Source of the DNA: Medakamo hakoo
Taxonomy: Eukaryota; Chlorophyta; Trebouxiophyceae; Coccomyxaceae
Direction: 5' to 3'
NCBI GenBank assembly: GCA_026636295.1
Contig: CP089465.1
Coordinates: forward strand, 248,001 to 312,000
DNA length: 64,000 nucleotides
Position numbers and translations under genes: made by a program. Below are positions 31,344 through 40,200 of the stretch, piece after piece (the stretch's first letter is position 1; the number at the start of each line of letters is the position of its first letter). A model generated the notes under the pieces. That model did not search any database. It saw only the letters and a list, made by a program, of their open reading frames with translations, and was not told where the DNA came from.

Positions 31344-33749
31344 TCACGCCGCGGCCGCACAGCTGCCGTCCTCCCTCAGCACGCCCGGCAGCAGGACGGC
31401 CCGGCCGCCCACGACCGCGTTGGTGACGAGGGCGGGCTCGCCAGTGGCGGCGGGCGCGGGCGCGGGCGGTGCGGGCGGCGGGAAGGCCCACGCGCATGCA
31501 GTGCCCGGCTCCAGGCCGTCGCCGTGCCAGCCGTCCAGCAGCGGGTCGGCGGCCGCCGCCACGGTCAGCGCGGCCAGGTTGTGGGCCAGGGCCGCCAGGG
31601 TCGCGCCCTCTTCCGACGTGCCGTTGCCGCCCGGCGACACCGGCCACTGCGGCGCGCACGCGGCCGGGCAGCGGGCGGGCGAGCCGGCAAACGCGAGTGC
31701 AAAGCGCCGCCCGGCCGCGTCGGCCGCGGGGGCGTGCCAGCCGCAGTGGTCGGAGCAGAGCGCGCCGATGCCGCCGTCGGCGTCGCCGCCGCCGCCGTCT
31801 TGGGCCGTGCCCGCGTCGCCCAGGACGAGGAACAGGGCGGAGGCCGGGTCGGCGGCCGCGCGCCCGCGCTCGCGCACGCACGCCGCGACCGACGCGACGC
31901 CGGTCGGGGACAGGGAGCGCGCGCCGCCCTCCGGCCCGCCGCCCTCCCCGACCATCCAGCACGCGTCCGAAGGTCCTGTCACCCAGACGGGCGACGCGGC
32001 CGCCAGCAGGGGGGCGGCCGCCCCGCCGGGCGCCAGGCGCGCCGTGGAGGCGGCCCACCACTTGGTCCCGCCCAGGCCGCCCAGGAAAGCGACGACGCCC
32101 GCCCGCGCGGACCGGGTCCAGGCGGGGCCGTAAAACACCGGGACGACGACGACGGTGCCGCCATCCATCAGGGTCGGGCCGCCGTGGTGGGTGAGGACGC
32201 CGGCGGGCGGGCCGGTAGACGCAGGCCGGGCGGACCGCCAGGAGAGCGCCGCCGCGGACGGCAGCGCCGGCTCGGCGCCCGCGCCGCCCTTGCCCTCTTC
32301 TTCTCCCTCTTTGCGTCCGTCCTCCTTTTGGGCGGCGACCATGGCGGCCGTCATGGCGGCGCGCGTGGGTGCGTCCGGCAAAGAGGCCGCTGCAGGAGGG
32401 GCCAGCTCGTCGGACGGCGGCGCGACGGCGGCGGCGGCCTCCGCGCCTCCGCCCTCCTTCACCGGCGCCGCGCGGGGCGGCACCACCACCGCCGCGCCGC
32501 CGCCGCCGCCACCCAGTTTTGTGCCGGACGCCGCGTCAAGCAGCGCAAAGGGCCCCGTTGTCGGCGGGGTGGTGGCGGACGCGGTGGCAGCGGCCTGGGC
32601 GGACGACGACGGAGAAACGGCCAGGCGCGGTGCGCCGCGCCTCGGCGCGAGGGACGCCGCCCCACCGCCCGCCGCGGCTTGGCCGTCCGCCAGCGTGAAG
32701 GGCGCGGCCGCCGGAGCCGGGCCGGCTGCCTTGGCGGCCGCCTTCCCCGCCTCCGACGACGCGCCGTCCAGGGCGAAGCGGGCGCCCTGTTGCCGGTCGG
32801 CTATGGTGGAGGTGGACGGGCCTGCGAGCGGGTCGGCCAGCCGGGACCCGTCGGCGGCGGCAGCCTGGGAGGGCGTCGGCGGCTCGGCACCCCCTTCTGC
32901 TGCAGGCGCCGACGGCGGTGGAGCGACTGCGGCGGGTTTGGGCAGCGGCAAGCCGGCCGCGGCCGCGACCTCGGCCAGCGCGGCCGCCAGCCCTTGGGCG
33001 GCGGGCGACGCGCGCGTGGTCACAGCGTCCGCCTCCTGCGGCGTGTCCGCCACCAGCGACGCGGCCCGCTTCTCGTCCCAGTCGGCCGGCGGGACGGACC
33101 CGTCGGCGGCGCGGTAGCGGGACGCCCGCGTGGCGGGCGGAGACGGCGGGACGGCGGCGCCAGGCGGCGGGGCGGCCTTGCCAGCCCCGCCGGCGCCGCC
33201 CGCGCCGGCAGCCCGGCGGTCGGCCGGCGGCGACACGTCGCCGCCACGGCTGCCGCGCTCCGTCACCCTGTCGATCAGGGCAGCCGCCGCGCGTGCAGCC
33301 TCTGCAGCACGCCCACCGGGGGGAACGGGCAGGCCGGCGCCGGCGCCGCCGTCGAGCGGGGCCGGCGGCGCGCGTGCGCGCTGAGGGCGCGGGCCCGCCA
33401 GCCCAGTCACCGGCGCGGCCGGACCGACGCCGCCGCCGCGCCGCCCGCCATCGTTGTCCACAGCCGCCTGCGGCACGGCCGTCGTCTCGGCCGCCACCAC
33501 TTCCGCCGCCTGCTCCGCCGTCTGCGTCGCGTCGCCCAACACGCCGTTGGGTGAGAGGAATGCAGCGGTGCGCGCGGCCGCGCGCGCGAGCTCGGCCGCG
33601 CCGCCGCCGGCGACGTCCAGCGGATTGTTGTTGCTGGATGTTGTGGCTTGAGAGGCGGCTCTTTCAGGACCAGACGCGAGGGCGAGGGCGGCCGCCAGGG
33701 CCAGGACGGCGCGGAGGCGCGGCCGTGAGTGATGAGCTGGGCGGCGCAT
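31344..33749 (-). CDS. EXORDIUM-like protein 2, divergent, with long Ala/Pro-rich N-terminal region
   Basis: An intronless frame of 801 residues. The start has a signal peptide (AVLALAAALALASG). About 500 residues of Ala/Pro/Gly-rich sequence precede the EXORDIUM domain: GPTLMDGGTVVVVPVFYGPAW, KWWAASTARL, LFLVLGDAG, ALCSDHCGWHAPA, LAFAGSPARCPAACAPQWPVSPGGNG, then ATLAALAHNLAALTVAAAADPLLDGWHG. The last segment aligns with the HExxE block of the first copy, but His is followed by Asn-Leu and the Glu positions are lost, so any metal-dependent activity is probably gone. The CxxxCGWH and Cys-x3-Cys patterns shared with the first copy suggest a common disulfide-bonded fold. The two EXORDIUM-like genes flank the thioredoxin gene on the opposite strand; they are probably old tandem duplicates. 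Confidence 0.85.
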   Translation of the reverse strand: MRRPAHHSRPRLRAVLALAAALALASGPERAASQATTSSNNNPLDVAGGGAAELARAAARTAAFLSPNGVLGDATQTAEQAAEVVAAETTAVPQAAVDNDGGRRGGGVGPAAPVTGLAGPRPQRARAPPAPLDGGAGAGLPVPPGGRAAEAARAAAALIDRVTERGSRGGDVSPPADRRAAGAGGAGGAGKAAPPPGAAVPPSPPATRASRYRAADGSVPPADWDEKRAASLVADTPQEADAVTTRASPAAQGLAAALAEVAAAAGLPLPKPAAVAPPPSAPAAEGGAEPPTPSQAAAADGSRLADPLAGPSTSTIADRQQGARFALDGASSEAGKAAAKAAGPAPAAAPFTLADGQAAAGGGAASLAPRRGAPRLAVSPSSSAQAAATASATTPPTTGPFALLDAASGTKLGGGGGGAAVVVPPRAAPVKEGGGAEAAAAVAPPSDELAPPAAASLPDAPTRAAMTAAMVAAQKEDGRKEGEEEGKGGAGAEPALPSAAALSWRSARPASTGPPAGVLTHHGGPTLMDGGTVVVVPVFYGPAWTRSARAGVVAFLGGLGGTKWWAASTARLAPGGAAAPLLAAASPVWVTGPSDACWMVGEGGGPEGGARSLSPTGVASVAACVRERGRAAADPASALFLVLGDAGTAQDGGGGDADGGIGALCSDHCGWHAPAADAAGRRFALAFAGSPARCPAACAPQWPVSPGGNGTSEEGATLAALAHNLAALTVAAAADPLLDGWHGDGLEPGTACAWAFPPPAPPAPAPAATGEPALVTNAVVGGRAVLLPGVLREDGSCAAAA

Positions 33750-33993
33750 TGGCGGTGCACCCTTCGCTTTCGACGGCTTTCGGAACGGTTTGCACGCGGC
33801 TCGCCACCCAACTGTTGCGGGCGCCGAAAGTTGGTGACTCTAGAGAAGCGCCTGGGAACGAGGGGCTTTGCAGAGAAGTGGCGCCGCCGCCCGCGCGTGC
33901 GTCTTTCTCGGAGCGCAGCAGCGGCGCCGCGTTGCTTTATTCGGCAAGTGCGCGCGCGCTCGGCCCCCCCCTCTCCCCTCTCCCCTCCATCCC

Positions 33994-34673
33994 TCACTTC
34001 TTCTCTTCCCCCGCCACCGCCGCCCCACCGCCATCCAGGCGCCGCAACGCGGGCGTCGACCACGCGTAGTCCTTGACCAGCCCCCACTCCGGCGCCCCCC
34101 GGCCGAAGTTGGCCTTGAAGGCGGCCCCAAACGCGCGCTGGGCGGCCTTGAACTCGGGCGTGGAAAAGGACAGGCGCGGGTCCTCGGCCGCGCGCGCGGC
34201 TTCGAGCTGGGGTGGGTGAGTGGGTGGGTGGGGTGGGGGGTGGGGGGCGGGGTGGAGGGGGGCGGCGACACGGCGGGAGGGCGGGGAGGGGGGCGCGAAG
34301 AGGCGCACCCCCCGCCCCTCCCCGCCCCGCCTCTCTCCCTCTCTCCAGGCGCGCCCGCCGGGGCAGTTTCGGGCGCAGGTGGGGGAGAGAGGCGCCCGTC
34401 CCCCGCCCTCCCTCCCCTCCCTCTCTTGCCTTCTTGACGTGCGCCCGCATCTCGGCCAGCAGGGCTTGTTGCTCAGGGTTGGCCGGGTCGGCCCGGGCCG
34501 CGAGGTCGTCCTGTCGTCGTGCCGTTTTTTTTTTTTTTTTTGTTAGGCGGGTGTGTGTGTGTGTGGAGAGGCAAGGGGTTGGGGAGAGAGGGGAGGCCCC
34601 CCCGCCGCGCGTTCCCGCCCCGTCCAAGGGAATGGACCGCCCTGGGACTCACCAGCTTGGCCGCGTCCGCCAT
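33994..34673 (-). CDS. Small soluble protein, unrecognised, with a GC-AG intron
   Basis: Three exons, complement(34653..34673), (34430..34510) and (33994..34206), all phase 0, give 104 residues. The charged, helical sequence (MADAAKLDDLAARADPANPEQQALLAEMRAHVKKLEAA in pieces, then DPRLSFSTPEFKAAQRAFGAAFKANFGRGAPEWGLVKDYAWSTPALRRL) has clear codon-level coherence across exons but I cannot name the family. It resembles the size and texture of small mitochondrial respiratory or carrier-associated subunits; that is only an impression. Intron 2 needs a GC donor (AAG then GCAAGA), which matches the GC-intron consensus; a weaker GT donor (CAC then GTCAAG) four codons earlier is the alternative. A run of 17 A's (minus strand) sits close to the first acceptor. 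Confidence 0.65.
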
Positions 34674-34873
34674 GGGCGCGTGGGTGGGGAGGGAAGGAGG
34701 GTGCGTGCGCCTTTTGATGGAGCGGGGGGCAATGAGGGAAGTGAGGGGGCGCGGAGGGTTGGGGGGCCCGCTCGCTCACCCCCCTCGCCTGCACTCACCC
34801 GAACGCCGCCGGCCGCGCGCTCTTGCCCCGCCCGTGCGTCGCTCGTTTCGCCCACACTCACACACCCAATCTC

Positions 34874-36478
34874 ATGACGGTCGGCATTCCTGCGGACGCC
34901 GTCCTCGTCCCGACGTCCGCCACGGAGCCGTGCGTGGCCGTGGCCGACCTGGCGGTGGAAGTGGTGCGTCGCTTTTTTTGTCGATCGGGGGCCGCCGCGC
35001 TTTTTTTTGCCGCGCCCCGCAGGCCCGCATCCCGCGCTTTCCCCTTCCTTCTTTCCTTTGCGCTGAGGGCTTGAGGGACCCTGCACACGCCGGCCCATCG
35101 AGCGCTGCCCAAATTCTCACAAACTCGTTCTCACACATCCAACAGGCCGGCGCCCCTGCCTCCGTCGCTTCGACCGTCGCGGCTGCCGTCTCCGGCCGCA
35201 AGCACGCCGACGTCGTCACGGCCTTGCTCCCGCACGTGCCGGCCTTAGTGGCCAAGGCCGACGCCAAAGGCGAGTTGCGAGCGGGAGGGGAGAGAGGGAA
35301 AGGGGAGCTGCCAGGCGGGGACGACACCGCCGAATCCTCGCGCCGTCCGCCCCCCACCCACCCCCACACCCATCCCACCCCTCCGCCCTCAACCGAAAAA
35401 AACACACACAGACGCCGAGACCGCCCTGGCCGTCCTGGCCGCCGCCGTCGGCAAGGCCGCTACTGAAGACGCCGGCGCCGCGGGCAAAGCCGCCGAGGCT
35501 CTGGCGGCCGCCCTGGAAAAGGCCGAGGGCGGCACGGGCCCGCGCGCCGCGGCGCTGGCCGCGCTCGCGGCCGCCGCGCCGCCCGGGCCGGGCCGGGCCG
35601 CCGCCCTGCGCGCCGGCCTGGCCCTGGCCGTGGCCGACCCGGCCGGCTCCGCGCCCGCGGGCCTGGCCGCCCGCGCCCGCGCCCGCGGCGCCGCGTGGGC
35701 GGCTGCCGCCGCCGCGGGCGACGTGTCGGTCGAAGCCTCGCTGCTCCTGGCCGCGGCCGACGCCGTGCGCGCGTCGCCGGGCGGCGCCCGCCCGGGCCCG
35801 GCCCGGGACGCGGCGGCGTTGGCGTGCCGCGCCCTGGCCCTCTTGGACGCACGGGCGCCCGCGGCCGCCCTGGCCGCGGCCGCGCCCGCCGCCGCGGCCG
35901 CGGCCGCGCGCTGGCTCGCCTCGCCCGACGCGCTGGGCTGGGAGCTGGTGGCCTCGCCCGCCGTGCGGGCGCTGGCCAAGTCCGGCGTCGCGGGCCACGC
36001 GGCCCTGCTGGCCGCCGTCGACGCCGTCCTGGCGGGCGACCCCGCCGCCGCGGCGCAGGCAATCGCGGGGGCGGGGCCCGGCGCGCCGCCGGCGCCCGCC
36101 GTCGCGGCCAAGGCCACGGCCGTCGCCCTGCTGGCCGCCGCCGACAAGGCGGCGGCCGGTGAGGGCGAGGCGTCCTCCTCCTCCGCCCCGTCCGGAGCCC
36201 GGGGCGCGGGCGGCCGCCTGTCCTTCGAGGCCGTGGAAGCGGCGCTGGGGCTCGCGCCCGGCGGCGCGGAGCGTGCGCTCGTCTCCGCGGCGGGCGCGGG
36301 CGGCGGCGCGCTCGACATCCGCATCGACGGCGCGGCCCGGTCCGCGACCGTGCGGCGGCGGACGCCGGGGGCGCCGCACGACGCGGACGGGTGGGCGGCG
36401 CTGGCCGGCAGCCTGGCGGCGTGGCGCGACGCGGCGGCGGCCGTCCGCGACGCGCTGGCGCGGCCGGGCGGTGCTTGA
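34874..36478 (+). CDS. EIF3M: Eukaryotic translation initiation factor 3 subunit M (PCI domain)
   Basis: Three exons, 34874..34963, 35146..35269 and 35412..36478, give 426 residues. Frame continuity between exons 2 and 3 (LVAKADAKDAETALAVLA) requires a GC donor, AAAG then GCGAGT at 35270; no GT donor nearby gives an open frame. The body is a chain of Ala-rich helices. The C-terminal winged-helix of the PCI domain is the clearest part: LSFEAVEAALGLAPGGAERALVSA, GALDIRIDGAARSATVRR, then WAALAGSLAAWRDAAAAV, matching the eIF3m/COP9-type W-x2-L-x3-LAxWR ending. eIF3m is one of the octamer core subunits of eIF3, acting on the 40S ribosome in initiation. The family call is strong for PCI and good for eIF3m; strong Ala bias lowers certainty. 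Confidence 0.82.
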
Positions 36479-36732
36479 CGCCGCCCGCCGCCAGGGGACG
36501 CGCCCAGGCGCGGGGGGCGGGGGGAGGTGGCGCGCCTGCTCCACCGCAGAGGGGGAGGGGTGTGTGGATTGGCGCTGTGTGTGAAACGAAAAAAGAAAGG
36601 CAGGCAGCAGTCCGTCCGTGCGCGTGGCGGGAGAGCGGGCGGGCGGCTAGGCGCGCGCGACGGAACGAACAAACAAAAAGGGGCCCGTCGTGGCTTTCAC
36701 ACACGCGCGCCCCTCCTCCTCCCACAATGCTC

Positions 36733-37143
36733 TCACTCCCCTGGAGTGAGAGCTGCTCCCAGGCTGCTGCCGACCTCCTCCGCCTCAGCACCCGTCCGCA
36801 CGGGAAAGGCGTCGACCGTCGTCTGGATGACGGGCCGGGCGAGGGCGAGGAGCAGCGCGACGCAGCCGACCAGGGCGGCCACCCCCCCGCCGATCGTGAG
36901 GTACCCCGCCGCCGCCGAGTCCCAGAAGCCGGGCGGCGCGTCCGCTTGAAAGTCCTGGTCCGTGGGGAGGGGCGGGCGGGCGGGGGTGCGGGGCGGTTCG
37001 GCGCGCAGCGGCGCGAGGCGGGCGATGCGGCGAGCACACGGAACGACGGCGGCGGCGCGCGGCCCGGCGGCGCGGGCGGACGCGGACCGGGCGTCGGTAC
37101 ACGACAGGGCTGCCGACGGCAGGGAGCAGGAGGCGGCCGCCAT
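36733..37143 (-). CDS. Predicted plastid-targeted single-pass membrane protein, unknown
   Basis: An intronless 136-residue frame. The first 55 residues are rich in Ala, Ser and Arg with almost no acids (CSLPSAALSCTDARSASARAAG...), as in chloroplast transit peptides. A short soluble part (DQDFQADAPPGFWDSAAAG) leads into one hydrophobic segment, YLTIGGGVAALVGCVALLLALA, and a soluble tail ending SSLGAALTPGE. The layout resembles small thylakoid or envelope proteins with a lumenal or stromal W-containing motif before the helix, but I do not recognise it. It is tail-to-tail with eIF3m (254 bp between stops) and ends 120 bp upstream of the next stop, so it is well isolated as a unit. Confidence 0.6.
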   Translation of the reverse strand: MAAASCSLPSAALSCTDARSASARAAGPRAAAVVPCARRIARLAPLRAEPPRTPARPPLPTDQDFQADAPPGFWDSAAAGYLTIGGGVAALVGCVALLLALARPVIQTTVDAFPVRTGAEAEEVGSSLGAALTPGE

Positions 37144-37262
37144 GGTTCAGTCCCCGAAAAACGAGGAAAAAAAAAGACGAATAGCAACACTGACCCGACC
37201 ACACTCCTCCATCCTCCCACCCCCGCGCGGCACCCCGACCCAACCCCACACACAGTGCGATC

Positions 37263-40200
37263 TCACTGCTGCCGGCACGCGCCCGCGTCGCTGTCCGCCT
37301 CCGCCGCCGCCGCCGCTGCCGCCGCCTCCGCCGGCGCCATAGAAGCAGCCTCATCCCCCTCCCCGCCCTCTCCCGCCGGCGGGACGACGACAGGAGGAGG
37401 AGGAGGGGGAGGCGCGGCGGGCGCGGGCGGGGGCGCGGCCGCGCCTGCGGGCGCAGCCTCCGCCTCCGCGGCCGCAGCCGTCGCCGGCGGCGGCGGTGGC
37501 GCCACCACAGGCGCCGGCGCCTCCTGCTGCAGCAGCGCCTCCGGCGTCAGGCGGCCGTCCACGGCGGCCGCCCGCGCCCAGGTCAGGGCCCACAGGTCGA
37601 CGGGGCCGGTCGGCGGGGCGTCGGGCGGGCCGGCCGGGTCGGCCGCGGCGGCCCACCCCGGCGCGAGCAGCCCGGCGCCGGCGACGACCAGCAGCGCGTT
37701 TTTCGTGGCTTCGGCCGACGCTTCGCCCAGGCTGACCGCGCCGCCGGACGGGCCCCGCCCGGCGCGAGACGCTTCCGCCGCCACCAGCAGGGCCCGGTCC
37801 CAGACGCGGCCAAAGGCGGGGCCGACGGTGAGGGGGGGAGGTGGGGGGGCGCCGGGCAGCCCGGCGCCGCCGCCGCTGTGCACGCGCGCCAGGACGGCCG
37901 CCGGGTCGGGCGCGCCGTCCGCGGCCAGCCCACCCAGGTTGGCCAGCACCGCTTTCCACAGGGCTTTGACGCCGGAGGCCAGCGCGGCGGACGCGGCGTC
38001 CCGGGCGGCGGGGCCCGCGGCGGACCGGCCGCCGGACGACCCTGCGAGCGCGGCCAGCCGGGCCAGGGCGGGCGCCACGTCGTCCGCCAGCGCGGCCGCC
38101 CACGCCGGCGGGGGGACGCAGCCCAGGCGTTCGCCCGCTGCCAGGGCGGTGGGCAGCGCCGCCGCCGCGGCGGACCGGACGGCCGGGTCCGCGTCGGCGG
38201 ACGCCAGGCCGGCCAGACAGCGGACGGTCAGCGCCCACAGCGCGCCCGGGGCCGGCGGCGGCGCGTCGTCGTCGTCCGCGCCGACCACGACGGCGGCCGA
38301 CGCGTCCAAGGCCGCCGCGCCCTCCAACCCGCCGCCGCCGCCGCCGCCGCCACCGGACGAGCCCAGCCAGGCGGCGGCCGCGGCCATCGCGGCGACCGCG
38401 TCGAGCGCCGCGCCTGGCGGCGCACCCTTTGCCCGCCCCTCCGCCACGCCCGCCAGGGCGGCTAGGATGTGCGGGTACCCCGCCGCGCAGAGGCAGGGCG
38501 ACCAGGGCGGGTTGGACGAGGACGGAGGCTGCGCGGGCGCGGCGGCGGCGGCCAGCAGGGCGGCGACGGCGTCCCCGCCCGCGCCCGGGTGCATGGCGGC
38601 GCCGGCCAACAACCCCGCCAGCGCCCGCCACCCGCGCGCCGTGCGGATGGCGGGGCCCGCAGGGCCGGAGACCAGGGTGCGCAGGCCGGCTGCCAAGCGC
38701 GGCGCCAGGTCCCAGGCGGCGGCGGGCGGGAGGCGGGCGAGCAGGGCGAGCGTGCGGAGGGGGCCGGCGTCGACCGCGGACGCGGCGGCCGGCCCGCCGC
38801 TGCGGCTCCACGGCAGCAGGGCGCCCGCGGCGCGGATGGCGCCGAGGGCGGCGCGGGCCGTGACGGGCCGGGCGCCCGGTGGGCAGGTGGAAGACGAGGA
38901 GGCCGGGCCGGAGACGCCAGGGACGGAGGGCGTGGCCCCCACCGCGACGTGCGCGCTGTGCGCGAGCGCCGCGCCGACCAGGTCGTGGGCGGGCGGCCAG
39001 GCCAGGGCCAGGCGGTCCCGGTTGCGGGTGGCCAGGGCCAGGGCCAGCTCCAAGCAGACTTCCGCGCCGGCCGTGTCTCCCGCCGTGGACGCGGCGGCGG
39101 ACGCGCCGGCGGCGCCGGGCGCCCCCGGGCCGCCCGCGGCCGCGGCAAGCTCGGCCCGCCCGGCCGCCGCGGCCGCGCCCACCAGCTCGGCCAAGGCCTC
39201 CGCCCGCAGGAATTTGGAGTCGGCGACGGCGTCGGCCACGCCGCAAGCCGCTGCTCCAGCCCGGGCGGAAGCCAGGAGCGTGGACGTGGCGGCGGCCGCG
39301 GCGGCGGCCGCGTCAGCGTCGCCGCCCGCCGCGGTGACGGCGGCCGCGGCCGCCGCCGCGGCGGCCGCGTCGTCGTCTTCCGGCGGGCCGGGCGGGCCGC
39401 TGCCATCACCTCCGCTCCCGCCGCCGTCAATGGAGATGAGGGACGAAATGGCGCGGGAGATGAGGGAGCCGCCGCCGCCCTTGGACCGCCCACGCGGCGG
39501 GGGTGGGAGGGGCAGGCCGGACGGCGTGGGCGCGGGCGGCGGCGGGGACGCGTCCCCGCCCGCGACGCCGCCGCCCGTCCCGCCACCGCCACCGCCGCCG
39601 CCTCCGCCCAGCGCAAACGCGTCGGGCGGCAGCAGTCCAGCCGCGTGCAGGCGCACAATCACATCCACGACCGCCCGCCACCCGCCGCGCAGGCAGTCGC
39701 CGTAGCGGGACGCGACGGCGAACAGGGCGGCCGCCGCGCCGCGCGCGCGCGCGTCGGCCCCAAACTCCAACGCCCCGCCGCGGGCGGGCGGGAGGCCGGC
39801 GGACGCGGCGGCCGCGCAGCCCAGCTCCAGGGCGCCCGCAGCGTGGGCGGCTAGGCAGGCCGCGACGGCGTCGACCGCGTCGTCCACCCGGTGGTGGGCG
39901 CCGACGCGGGCGAGCAGGGTGAGGCCGTGGACGGCCGAGGCCGCGGCCGCGGCGGCGGGCGGCGCAGCCTCGTCGTCCAGGCCGCCCGCCGCGGCCGCCG
40001 CGGCGGAGACCGGGTCCGCCGCGCCCAGGGCCAGGCGGGCGCGCGGGATGCCGGGTCCGGCGGGCTCGCCGTTGGGCAGCGCGCCCGGCGTGGCGGCGCC
40101 GTCCAGCGCGGTCGCGAGCGCGGCCGCGGCCGGACCCCAGACAGAGCGCAGGGCGGCCGCGTCCAGCGCTCGGGCGGCGCGCGGTGCGGACGCGGCCGCG

